Part shown: positions 18,820-28,442 of the stretch, piece after piece
Position numbering within the stretch: position 1 is the first letter of the stretch
Layout of the letters: each line of letters opens with the position of its first letter
Assembly: GCA_947650285.1 (NCBI GenBank)
Contig: CANTFL010000106.1
Location: forward strand, 310,001 to 374,000
Origin: Hyaloperonospora brassicae
Lineage: Eukaryota > Oomycota > Peronosporomycetes > Peronosporales > Peronosporaceae
DNA length: 64,000 nucleotides
Reading direction: 5' to 3'
Program-made: the position numbers and the translations under genes
Notes under the pieces: model-generated
Database searches by the model: none
The model's input: the letters and a program-made list of their open reading frames with translations, nothing else
Told to the model about the DNA's origin: nothing

Positions 18820-20253
18820 ATGACCGCAGGGAAAGAGGAGGACGCATGGGAGTGGGAAGACGACGCTCTTGCGTCGTCTGCCTCTTCTCCCGCAAGCTCC
18901 GATGTGCGTGATCATCAAGAAGAGACGCAGACGCATACAGACATGCCCTATTCATCTCTGTCCGATGACAGCAAGTGGCGCTTTGACCTCTCGGAACTCG
19001 AGCTCGAGATGGCGCGCGGCCTTCCACTTGCCTCTGCGTCGTCATTTAGCGTCGTTGAAGGCGCTACGAGAACTGAACAGACGCTCATAGCATCGACGGA
19101 TGCCATGACTACGCGTCTACGATCGGACAATGAGCGGGTACGGACGCTGCAGGCGCTGGCGCTTGTTGTTCGACTGCATGTTTTGTCAGCACGTGGCAGC
19201 TGTGCAGAGCTCGCGAGTGGACTGGAACCGCCTGTGGATGTGATAACGGACATATATGAGGAGCTGAGACAATTGGCTGGAGACTGGGGCAACAAAGAGC
19301 TGCTGGAAACGACGTTGCGGCCGCCGAGACGCCAGCAGCTCGAGGAAATGACCGGTCTATTGCATCATGCTCTCACTGCCGACGACGAGGACTTGACGCT
19401 GCTTCAGCATGTGCTAGAGCAGCTTTTTCGTGGCCTGACGGACCAGACGCTCGTACTGTCGACCAAGTGGCTCGAACAAAGTGCTGACGAAGACAGAGAG
19501 GCAGAGACAGAGACGACGAGCTATTTGACCCAGATCTTGGCACTGAATGAAAGTCATCGCGATGGTACGAGCAGCGCCCTGACGTTATCAGAGGCAGAGG
19601 TTTTCCAGGATGCAAAGGATATCGGTCGAGATGAATTGCTCATCAATGGAGTACGGGTGGAAGGCACACGAGAATACGATGCAGTAGTGGAAGCGCTGCA
19701 ACGCGAGCTAGAGCTCGTGCTGGCTCGTCAAGCTGGCAAAACAGTCGAGCAGACGTCCGTGGATGTAAACAACGCGCTGCAGTCGATCGCGATGGCTGTG
19801 CTGCATGCGATCAACCGTACAGAGTCAGGTGGAAGCTCCTACGAGCTACTGAGCAAGTTTGTAAGCAGCCACGAAGTGGACCGAGTGCTGCTTCGTCCGA
19901 ACTCCGCTCGAGCTGCTCCGCTCGAAGTTTGCGTGGATGTGGGTCCGTACTTGGAGTCCATTCCTGGGCGAGACATATCCACCTGGGCATTTGGTCTGCG
20001 TGTGAAGCTCGTGGCTGTGACTTGGTACCTGATATGTGACGCGCAAGACCCGACGAAAGAGCTGCACGAGTTCGAGACCACGTTCTGTAACCGCCTTGCT
20101 TTCCCAGTCGGACTCACGCCGTTCCATCCGCTGGAATGCATACGCAAAGATCGCGGCGATGTTGCAGTTCGCTTAGTGTTGCCAACGGAGGACTCATCGT
20201 GCTCGCAGAGCTCTCCGCTTCGGCACCATCTAGACGAGCAAGCTCGTGCATAG
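18820..20253 (+). CDS. Protein of unknown function (477 aa)
   Basis: I do not recognise the family. The protein is intronless, soluble-looking and largely helical. The N-terminus (1-60) is acidic and serine-rich; a Leu-rich helical middle (about 90-330) follows; the last 120 residues are more ordered-looking, with the hydrophobic segment VKLVAVTWYLICD near residue 395 and a cysteine pair around it. There is no signal peptide or clear membrane helix. Codon use resembles the SART3 gene downstream, and the frame is long for chance. It converges with the mucin-like gene, the stops being only 123 bp apart. Confidence 0.8.
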   Translation: MTAGKEEDAWEWEDDALASSASSPASSDVRDHQEETQTHTDMPYSSLSDDSKWRFDLSELELEMARGLPLASASSFSVVEGATRTEQTLIASTDAMTTRLRSDNERVRTLQALALVVRLHVLSARGSCAELASGLEPPVDVITDIYEELRQLAGDWGNKELLETTLRPPRRQQLEEMTGLLHHALTADDEDLTLLQHVLEQLFRGLTDQTLVLSTKWLEQSADEDREAETETTSYLTQILALNESHRDGTSSALTLSEAEVFQDAKDIGRDELLINGVRVEGTREYDAVVEALQRELELVLARQAGKTVEQTSVDVNNALQSIAMAVLHAINRTESGGSSYELLSKFVSSHEVDRVLLRPNSARAAPLEVCVDVGPYLESIPGRDISTWAFGLRVKLVAVTWYLICDAQDPTKELHEFETTFCNRLAFPVGLTPFHPLECIRKDRGDVAVRLVLPTEDSSCSQSSPLRHHLDEQARA

Positions 20254-20376
20254 ACTTTCGTGGCGACGTACTTGATTACGTCTGCTCGAAACTCCCAGAC
20301 TGGAAGCTATGGACATGTTGTTGGGACTCACAAAGCCGTGTCTCTCTTCAGACTACTATTCGCTTTATTTGATCTT

Positions 20377-22917
20377 CTACAATATGCACACACCGTCACC
20401 GTTGGGGGTGATCATGACGATGCTGGAGTACCGTGTGCCCAACGGGTCGTTGTACACACTGCCTTCGGAACTGCGGCCTTCTGCTGCCGCAGACATTGAC
20501 CCGCGCTCGCTACCGGAACCCATCGTCTCATGCTCGCGGTGCTGCTTCTTCACGTACACAACGATGGCACTGATGGCCACACAGCCCAAACCGCCAACGA
20601 CCACAAACATGGCCGATGTACCTGCACCGTTTTCGCCCGAGACATCCTTAGCACGTTTGGACAGCGCCTCTTGACTCTCCGTGGTGCTGCTGCCAGGCGC
20701 TGTTGACGGCTGCGGCGCAACTGCGGCCACCGGTGCTGCGGCCGGACTCGGTCCCGAGGTAGCGGGAGGATCCACTCGCAATGCCGTCTTCGCAGACTCC
20801 GGTGTCGGAGTCTGAACAACAATTTCGTCTGAGCTCTCTGTCGATGTCGGCGCATGCGTCAAGTCCGCAGTCAAAGAAGAGGCGGAAGCGACATTGAACT
20901 CGCTCGACTTCAGCTCAAAGCCACCGTCGACTGCACCAGAGGCGGTAGCAAAAGCACTTTCATTTCCAGCAGACACTCTCGCGGACATCGTATCGCGGGT
21001 TGCGTTCATCGTCGTCAAAAGCGTTTCGGTCGCGTTCGCCGTATCGGCTCTGGAAAACAAGAACGCCAAGGACGGGTCGCGATTTGACACTGTATCATCG
21101 CTCTCGGAATCGTCACTGCCAGAGTTGACGTTGTCAGAGCTGCCGATGACAGACACGATCTGATTGCGTTTAGAGCTCAAGCCATGCTCATTCTCGCCCG
21201 AATTCGTCTCAGTCTCACGGTCCAGCGGCTGCGTGACAGTCGCGGGCGTCCGATTCGACTGTGTCTTCACTTCCTCCTCTTGTGATGGGATCTCCTCAGC
21301 CGTGATCACGGACGCTTCAGTTTCGCTGGGCGTCATCGGTACCGGAGTCAGCGTTCCTGCGCTCTCGAACGTCCTGTTGCGCACAGTACCGGTTGCTGCA
21401 TTCTTTGCTGAGGTATGAGTGGATGCAGCGGGAACGGTAGCAGTCGTAGGCGCTGTCGTCGTTGCGGCAGACGTCATGGAAGTAGCAGCATTTGCAGTGC
21501 TATGAGTCCCCATTTTCATATCAGGCAACTCTGTCTTTGCTGTAAAGCCAGTAGTGTTCGCTGGCGTACTCGCAACTGGGGCCACCAACTTCGTCGTATC
21601 GGATGCTGTGTCATCTAACGTCCTCGGCGTGAAGTCAGGAGTGTGCGTTGCTGTATCCTCGACAGGAGCGTCGACACGGAACTTTGCATTTCTTACTACC
21701 TCCCTTCTTTTCAAGTCCGCTCTTCTGTCCGTCGTGTTTACTATAGGCGCCACTGTCTCACCCGTTGCATCAAGCGTCGTACTCACATTATAATCAGACG
21801 TATTGGCAGCCGTGTTTGCAACCAAAACCACTGGCTTCACAAAGTCATCGACTGGTTTCACAAAGTCATCGACTGAATCTGTCATCGTCTTCGTACGGTT
21901 CGCAGCGTTCGTCGCAGCATCGACGACACGATCCATGCGGCTAATCGAGTTCGTCACTACGTCCACGACTCGAGTCACCGGCTTTACAACCTCATACGCT
22001 GTCTGATTCCTTGTCTTCGCTGCGACGTCAGTGGTCTTCACGACGGGAGCCCCCAACGTCGACGCATTCTCTGCCTTCCTGCCCATATCGGTGACATTGC
22101 TCACCGCCTCCTTTTCCACATCCATCGTCTTCAAAGCAAGCGATCCAGCGTCTTCGACTGCGTCCAGTGTCAAAGACCCGGCATCGTCATCTTGTGCCTC
22201 CAGTTGAAGCATCCCAGTCTTCCCAGCACTTGACGCATCATGCGTCTGCTTCTCCAGCGTAAGGTCAGCAGCTGTGCGATTCTCTGTCAGTCCGACAGTC
22301 GCATTGACGCCCGAGTCGGCAGCTGGAACAACCGTCTCGACGACAGTTGCCACTGTCTCGGGGTGCAGACGGCCGACGTCACTTTGTCTCCTTATATCAA
22401 CATCCACATCATCCGTGTCGCGACGAATGACAGCATCGAGCGAGCCACTGAATGTCGAATTAACAACTGGCGGTACCCCATGATCCAGAGGCATTGGCCG
22501 TATCGAATGATCGACCGCGTCCGACGCGGGCACAAACGAGTCATCGTCTGTTGACCGCACGGCGTTGTCCAGTGCCCCTTTTCCACTGCTTTTCCACGTC
22601 TCTGTGTCACTTGTCCTCATCCAACTGTCACTATCGTCATCATTGTCATCATCCTGACTGTTGCCAACTATGGCCCCAACAGTCTCGAAATTGCCCGATA
22701 AGTTCGTTTCTCCCTCCGGCCGTGACTCGACATGGAGAGAAACCGACTCGGGTAGTACCGGTTTTATACCGACAACGCTCGTACCGGCGAGAGCAGTCGG
22801 CTCTCGGAGCCCAAACGGCGGCGGTGCATTGCTGTCGAGTGCATACGCTCGTGCGGCTAATGCCAATGCGACGACGAGACAGACACTCGAAGTCATCTGC
22901 GCGAAGACGCGCCGCAT
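20377..22917 (-). CDS. Mucin-like single-pass cell-surface protein
   Basis: 846 residues. A signal peptide covers about 1-27 (VCLVVALALAARAYA). A long Ser/Thr/Asp/Val-rich ectodomain follows, with irregular repeats of TxxTxNxT type and many N-glycosylation sequons (NxT/S). A membrane helix lies at about 768-790 (FVVVGGLGCVAISAIVVYV), followed by a basic KK and a cytosolic tail of about 57 residues. The tail ends in an ordered-looking block (YNDPLGTRYSSIVMITPNG) and carries a Cys near the C-terminus. I infer an O-glycosylated wall- or surface-anchored sensor or adhesin. No catalytic or binding domain is visible, so the ligand is unknown. Confidence 0.85.
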   Translation of the reverse strand: MRRVFAQMTSSVCLVVALALAARAYALDSNAPPPFGLREPTALAGTSVVGIKPVLPESVSLHVESRPEGETNLSGNFETVGAIVGNSQDDDNDDDSDSWMRTSDTETWKSSGKGALDNAVRSTDDDSFVPASDAVDHSIRPMPLDHGVPPVVNSTFSGSLDAVIRRDTDDVDVDIRRQSDVGRLHPETVATVVETVVPAADSGVNATVGLTENRTAADLTLEKQTHDASSAGKTGMLQLEAQDDDAGSLTLDAVEDAGSLALKTMDVEKEAVSNVTDMGRKAENASTLGAPVVKTTDVAAKTRNQTAYEVVKPVTRVVDVVTNSISRMDRVVDAATNAANRTKTMTDSVDDFVKPVDDFVKPVVLVANTAANTSDYNVSTTLDATGETVAPIVNTTDRRADLKRREVVRNAKFRVDAPVEDTATHTPDFTPRTLDDTASDTTKLVAPVASTPANTTGFTAKTELPDMKMGTHSTANAATSMTSAATTTAPTTATVPAASTHTSAKNAATGTVRNRTFESAGTLTPVPMTPSETEASVITAEEIPSQEEEVKTQSNRTPATVTQPLDRETETNSGENEHGLSSKRNQIVSVIGSSDNVNSGSDDSESDDTVSNRDPSLAFLFSRADTANATETLLTTMNATRDTMSARVSAGNESAFATASGAVDGGFELKSSEFNVASASSLTADLTHAPTSTESSDEIVVQTPTPESAKTALRVDPPATSGPSPAAAPVAAVAPQPSTAPGSSTTESQEALSKRAKDVSGENGAGTSAMFVVVGGLGCVAISAIVVYVKKQHREHETMGSGSERGSMSAAAEGRSSEGSVYNDPLGTRYSSIVMITPNGDGVCIL

Positions 22918-23000
22918 TGTCGCGAGGTCGACGGGTCAATGTAGCGGCACAGTCCAACGCCGAGAGTCGGCCAATCCGTGGGCTGGTCGGGCAATCGGGT

Positions 23001-23096
23001 GGTCGGTCGGTCGGTCGGTCGGTACTTTGGGTCCGAAGGCCAAAGTGAAAATGTACTACTACAACAACAACAACAACAACTACTACTACTACTACT
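23001..23096. repeat. GGTC and ACA/ACT microsatellites
   Basis: A run of GGTC units at 23001-23022 is followed within 30 bp by AAC and TAC trinucleotide repeats at 23053-23096. They lie 80-180 bp upstream of the mucin-like gene. Confidence 0.85.
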
Positions 23097-24360
23097 GCGT
23101 CCACTCGTTTTACTACTTTTGCCACGACGACTAGTGCTACTGATTAGCTGTCGACTGTCACGATTGTGCATAGTAACACCAAAGTATGCGAAAAGACAGA
23201 CGCTGGCGAAGCGGGGCGGAAAAGGGGCAGAAAGGGAGAAAAAAGGAGGAGGAGGAGGAATCACGAAGCTGAAGAGGCGGATCGGACGGTGTACCACTTT
23301 TGGTCGCGCGCCTTTTTCGGACACAGAGATACACTGAAGAGATGTTTAGCAGTCGGTCGCGTGTCGACTTCTGTCTGTCTCTCTGCGTCGATTACGATAC
23401 GATCGAGTCATTAGACTCAACCATTTGCGTCAACAAACAGGGCGCGAGGGCACTCGAGCCGCGTGGCTCGCCTCGCCTCGACGCTCCTTTTCTTCGCTCT
23501 CACGTGCGCGAGCAGTGATCAGGACAAGAACGGGCGAATCGCCACCGTCTGCTACTGTTGGCAGCGTGTGTAACGCCATCGACTAGAAAGTTTCTCAAAC
23601 GGTGCGGACGGACGACGCGCGCACGTTTCGCGTCACGCTCGACATGCAGGAACCCGTCTGTGCGTTTTTGTGTCCTTGACTCCTCTTGCCACGTTGGAGT
23701 GCACAGCTGGGGCTGCGTCCGATTTCACGGACCGTTTGGCCCAAAGCCTCACACGTGATCGGTGGACGTGACTAGTGTCCAAATGCAGGGAACGAGTGCA
23801 CCTGTCGGTGCAACTTCGCTTCGGTTTCCCAACAAAAAAGCTCACTATTCAACAACTCGTGACCAGATTGACGATGTTGTTGTGTTTTGTACTGTAGTCA
23901 GCGCTGGCGGCGGGCGTCAAATGGCGTCTGAGATATGTTTGTGTCTCTCTCTCTCTCTCTGAGGGATCGTAGCTTGTCTGGGCTTTGGTCTGATGCTATA
24001 AAACATAAATGAGCAGATGCGGTGATACAGCTTCTCGACATCCAGAGTCTTAGTCCAGCACTTGCTCAGCATCTTTGCGCTCAGCACTTGCGACCACCTC
24101 GTTTTGCGTCTGTCTCGTCATGTTGTCTATCTCGTCTTGTTCCGCTATTTATACGCCGTCGTCTCGCAGATCCTGCGCTCGCCATGTCCCTCTTGCAGAA
24201 TATTTGCCGTTTCACCCGTTGGTCCCCACATGATCAACGGACACGCGCGTGTGTGTGTGTGTGGTCGTCATCGGTGCAAACTTTATTTTTTTCGTTGGGC
24301 GCGCACGATGAACCCAAAATAAACAAAAAAACCTCGCGCGCCCATTCTGGGCGCGACTCC

Positions 24361-24440
24361 ACCAACCTATGCCCGACTCCACCAACCTATGCCCGACTCC
24401 ACCAACCTATGCCCGACACCACCAACCTATGCCCGACTAA
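24361..24440. repeat. Four 20-bp tandem units
   Basis: The unit ACCAACCTATGCCCGACTCC is repeated four times; the third copy has ACACC and the last ends ACTAA. It lies 120-200 bp upstream of the SART3 start codon. Confidence 0.9.
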
Positions 24441-24561
24441 AACTCTAGCTGAACCTACGAATCGTCGACCCAACTCTAGCTTCAGCGCGATCTAGACTCG
24501 AGCAAGCGTCGCACTTACCCCCTCAACTCCGTCCTCGACCGTCGCTGATCTGCTCGAAGAG

Positions 24562-27500
24562 ATGCCCCGCGACGCAGCTTCCCACCACGACAGCAGCTCG
24601 TCGTCCGGATTCTCCAGCGACGAAGACGTAGAAGACGTACAGGACTGCCCGTCTGCCGCGTCACACGCTCCGAACGTGCACGTAGAGGTACTAGACGAGG
24701 CCCATACAGACACCTCTCCGTTCCGTGCGTCCACACTTGACGCCCGTATCGCTTCTTTGGATGTCCGTCAATGCTGTCGTGACGCCGTCGAGTCGATCAC
24801 TCGCATGTCTCTGCCTCTGGACGTGTCCTATGAGCAGTACGCGGCCGCACTTGACCACGTGACGCGCCATTGGCCGTCTCTCGACACGGACTCGACAACT
24901 CACGACGTGGTCGAAGACCGACTTGGATCGTATGCTGCGCTTCGTGCTGCAGTCTATCGGACGTTCCACCAGGCGTTTCCATTGACTGAGGACATGTACA
25001 TCCAGTGGATCAGCGATTGCCGTGCAAAAGGAGACTCTGCTGAGCAGATCATGTCACTCTTTGACCTGGCTCAACAAGACTATTGGTCCGTGTCACTGAC
25101 GTTGCAGTCTCTTCGGTCCATTCGGGATCATGGCGACAGTGTGGAGCTGAAAGATGCAATGACGAAAGCACAGACGACAGTGGGGATGCACTTTGCACGA
25201 GGACACGAGATCTGGGCTCTATGTCGGGATCTCACGGCGGAGATGTACGACGAACAGGACAAGCCACAGGGTGTCAATTTGCGTAAGGAGAGAGCAATTC
25301 GGGACCTGTTTTGTCGACAGATGCAGCTACCGCTGGAGCAGAACGACCTGGTCATGTCGGAGTTTCGCGCGTGGAACGCGTACAATACACTCGATGCAGA
25401 AGCCTCGGGATCGGCATTCCAAGCGGCGTCGGACCGACAGAGTAAGCTTTTTGGGCCAGTCATGAAGAAATTGCGTGGTTTCGAGGCGAAGGTACAAGTG
25501 GCGCGCGATGCCACGACACCCGAACTGGCGTGGCAGCAGTACCTGAATTTCGTCAAGCATCGTGTTCTGCCATTGATGTCGGGTGATGAGACTAAGTCAG
25601 AGGAAGCAAGACACATCGTTGTGTGTTTGTACGAGAGAGCAGTGGCTACAGTGTGCCTTAGCTCTACGCTCTGGGCTAGTTATCTCGATTACGTGGAGTC
25701 CGGCCAGCTTGAGGCTGATAAATGGAAGTTGAGGGGTTGTGAGAAACTGACAATCGCCCGAAGAGCCATACGAAACGTGCCATTTGACTCCTCCATGTGG
25801 ACTGAACTGTTGATTGAGATGGAGCGAAAGGGTGCACCTGCAGAGGAGATTTCGCAGTTCGTGCGAAACGAGTTACTGGCTCGCTCAAGGTCACCTATGG
25901 ATCAGTATCATTTGTTGAGCGTGCTACTCACATGGTGTGACGTCATGCGCCGTCATATTCACACTCTTGTCCACGAGCAGATCCCTGCGATCTCAATACA
26001 GCAGGTCGAGTTACAGATCGGTGGCGTGTTCTCAGAATGCGAACAGTTTACGAGTGCAAACTTCCCAGACTTTGTTGAGGGCAAATTGCGGCTGGCAGAA
26101 TACCAAGCGAAGTGTTATTGGGCACTGATGCCACCCGTTGAAGTGCCAGCACATTCTCCTGCAACTGCAACGAAAGTGTCCAAACAAATTGAAAGTTGGA
26201 AACAGACGCTTGCCACACCTCTAAGAAACCGAGTCGCAACGTGGCTCGCCTACTTGGAATCGCTTCGACGCACGAATGCATTTTCAGCTGGTTGTATACG
26301 TGCAATGGTGTTTGAAAAGGCTGTGCAGTGTGTGACGGATGTCCCTCTTGCGCTAGCTGAGGCATGGCTTGTCTTTGAGCGTGAATATGGTGACTTCACA
26401 GGCTACCTACGTGCTCGGCGACATCACGCAAAGTGCCAGGCACTTGTGCAAGCTAGTTCGGTACAAGTTGCTACACCCCCGACGAGTGCTCCGCACGGAC
26501 AAGGAGATAAAGCGATAAAAAGCGGCAAGAAGCGTAAAGCTCCTGTTGAAGCCGAGCAAAAGAAGAAAGCGCAAAAACGACCGCTTGCAAAGCGTGCTAA
26601 GCTGGACGCTAGCAGCGCTAGAAAAGACGACGCTGATGCCTTGGGTGTTGAGCAGATGACATCGGTGCAAAAAGCAGAGAAGAAGCAGGCACACGAAAAG
26701 TTGACAAACGCGCACACGCTTTTCTTGTGCAACGTGTCGAAGGATGCCAGTAAAGATGACATCGAGGAGATATTCAGGGATATTCCAACGTTGAAGGACG
26801 TTCGACTTGTCGCGAAGATGCGCGGCGATCGGGTGAAATCGCGTGGGATGGCATACGTGCAATTTACGGACGACGCTGGAATGGAGGCCGGACTCGAGAG
26901 GAACGGATTCTTGCTTCACGAACAGCCTTTGCGTGTGGAGCGCTCGAAGCCGCCTGCAGGTACTTCCTCCGGTGGTGACGGGAACACAAAGCCTGGAGGC
27001 AATGAAGGGTTTTGGAAGACCGATCCATTGACCTTTTACGCTGGCAACTTGAACCGTGAGGGGTCCAAGGACCAAGTGACCGAGGAGCAGCTGCAGGTCA
27101 CGGTTCAGCAAGCAATGCAGGCCGTGGGTGAGCTTGTGGGGGTAAGCCGTGTATCCATACTGAAAGACCGTCATGGCAAGTTGAAGAACTACGGTCTCGT
27201 GGAAATGGCCGAGCCTTTGCATGTTGCGGTTTGCTTGGGCAATGTGGCCGCGCTCCAGGAAAAACTAGGCGACCAAGTGACGCTGAAGCCATCTCGCTTT
27301 TCGATTTCCCATATCCTCGAGCAGCAGCAAAAGCAGCATATGCAGAAACAGCAGCGAAAAATGGGTGCAAGCTCTGTCGAAAACCGCGGGGGAGCAGCGA
27401 GCAAAGGAGCAAAAGCGCTGCGTTCACGACCGTCTACACGCCTAGCTGTTTCGTCCAGTGCATCAACGACAAGCTTGATGCCACGCGCACTTCGTCGGAA

Positions 27501-27615
27501 GCTGGCTGTGCAACAGAACGAAGCAAGTAAAACGGAGGCTGATGTCAGTCATGGAAGTGTGACACCCAAGAGTAACGAAGACTTCCGCAAGATGCTGTTC
27601 CAGAACAAAGCATGA
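24562..27615 (+). CDS. SART3: SART3 / Prp24-type U6 snRNP recycling factor
   Basis: 1,017 residues, intronless. After an acidic serine-rich start (1-45), half-a-TPR (HAT) repeats with paired Trp/Tyr and Pro positions fill about 75-640. A bipartite basic nuclear signal follows (KKRKAP at about 655 and RPLAKRAKL near 680). RRM1 is at about 716-798 (LFLCNV as RNP2, RGMAYVQF as RNP1). A second, more divergent RRM is at 820-919 (TFYAGNL as RNP2, YGLVEM as RNP1). The last residues, SNEDFRKMLFQNKA, match the LSm-interaction motif at the C-terminus of SART3 and Prp24. The family anneals U4 and U6 snRNAs and binds the Lsm2-8 ring. Length, domain order and tail all fit SART3 rather than yeast Prp24, which lacks HAT repeats. 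Confidence 0.93.
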   Translation: MPRDAASHHDSSSSSGFSSDEDVEDVQDCPSAASHAPNVHVEVLDEAHTDTSPFRASTLDARIASLDVRQCCRDAVESITRMSLPLDVSYEQYAAALDHVTRHWPSLDTDSTTHDVVEDRLGSYAALRAAVYRTFHQAFPLTEDMYIQWISDCRAKGDSAEQIMSLFDLAQQDYWSVSLTLQSLRSIRDHGDSVELKDAMTKAQTTVGMHFARGHEIWALCRDLTAEMYDEQDKPQGVNLRKERAIRDLFCRQMQLPLEQNDLVMSEFRAWNAYNTLDAEASGSAFQAASDRQSKLFGPVMKKLRGFEAKVQVARDATTPELAWQQYLNFVKHRVLPLMSGDETKSEEARHIVVCLYERAVATVCLSSTLWASYLDYVESGQLEADKWKLRGCEKLTIARRAIRNVPFDSSMWTELLIEMERKGAPAEEISQFVRNELLARSRSPMDQYHLLSVLLTWCDVMRRHIHTLVHEQIPAISIQQVELQIGGVFSECEQFTSANFPDFVEGKLRLAEYQAKCYWALMPPVEVPAHSPATATKVSKQIESWKQTLATPLRNRVATWLAYLESLRRTNAFSAGCIRAMVFEKAVQCVTDVPLALAEAWLVFEREYGDFTGYLRARRHHAKCQALVQASSVQVATPPTSAPHGQGDKAIKSGKKRKAPVEAEQKKKAQKRPLAKRAKLDASSARKDDADALGVEQMTSVQKAEKKQAHEKLTNAHTLFLCNVSKDASKDDIEEIFRDIPTLKDVRLVAKMRGDRVKSRGMAYVQFTDDAGMEAGLERNGFLLHEQPLRVERSKPPAGTSSGGDGNTKPGGNEGFWKTDPLTFYAGNLNREGSKDQVTEEQLQVTVQQAMQAVGELVGVSRVSILKDRHGKLKNYGLVEMAEPLHVAVCLGNVAALQEKLGDQVTLKPSRFSISHILEQQQKQHMQKQQRKMGASSVENRGGAASKGAKALRSRPSTRLAVSSSASTTSLMPRALRRKLAVQQNEASKTEADVSHGSVTPKSNEDFRKMLFQNKA

Positions 27616-28442
27616 TCGAAAGGTCAGTCATACAATGTGAAATGGTCATGTCGTTGCGATTTGCCTTGTGGTCTTTGTGCAGCAGTATAGCAGGTCAATA
27701 CAATCGTCGGGTGAGTGGTCTAAGCGCACAACTCTTTCGCCAGCGTCGGTCCTAGTCATGTGGCCGCTCCGGAAGTGTCTGTAGTTTGCTTGGCAAAGCT
27801 AGAGGTGCAGTTGACTGTTATGCACGCGAACACACGACCTGACCCCACACCGCAAGGTTTGATCTTGCTGACTACAGGTTTGTAAGCCCGCGATAGAAAA
27901 ACATCCAGGCAATGGGTGCTACATGACGAGAGAAGGAAGTTATCACATCAATGCACACACAACGAGACTGCTTCCGTTTGGCGATCGATCTGTCAACTAC
28001 AAGTAAACCAGCGCACGCTGTTTGCATCGCAGCAACGTCACAAAGGGGTTGATACTGTAACTGGGGCAGGCAGTGGCATCCAGTGAACAAGATAGCACAT
28101 GTCAGGACACTGCAGGCGTGAAAGCAGTCGATGGTTGCAATTGCAATAGACTTGTGGAGCCTTAGGGGAAGATATCGCGTCGACGGACATGTGCTCTTTG
28201 TCATTGGCAGTGATGACGTCCAGTTAGTAGTGCGTTGTCGTTCGGATGCTGTTCTGGCTCAGCGGCATTCGGGACGCATGGTGGCAAGCTAGAAAGGGAA
28301 CTGAAGCCATTCTGTAGGTAGTCTGGGGCCGGATGAAGCCACTCTGTTCGACTAGTCGACCTACAGCACCAGCCCGAGTCAACCTATAAAAATAATAACA
28401 CGCATCCAACCAATATAAAAGCAGTGAAACAACTGTCGAAAC
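27616..28442. other. Intergenic region between SART3 and the coiled-coil gene
   Basis: No gene is seen. AT-rich TATA-like stretches occur at 28385-28398 (TATAAAAATAATAA) and 28412-28421, within 60 bp of the next start codon; they could be core promoter elements of that gene. Confidence 0.45.

Larger units (their letters stand above)
22918..24561. other. Intergenic region with several simple repeats
   Basis: No gene is supported. It holds a GGTC tetranucleotide run (23001-23022), an ACA/ACT trinucleotide tract (23053-23096), a purine-rich stretch (about 23217-23262), a short TC run (23943-23960) and four 20-bp tandem units (24361-24440). It must contain the divergent 5' regions of the mucin-like gene and of SART3. 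Confidence 0.6.
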
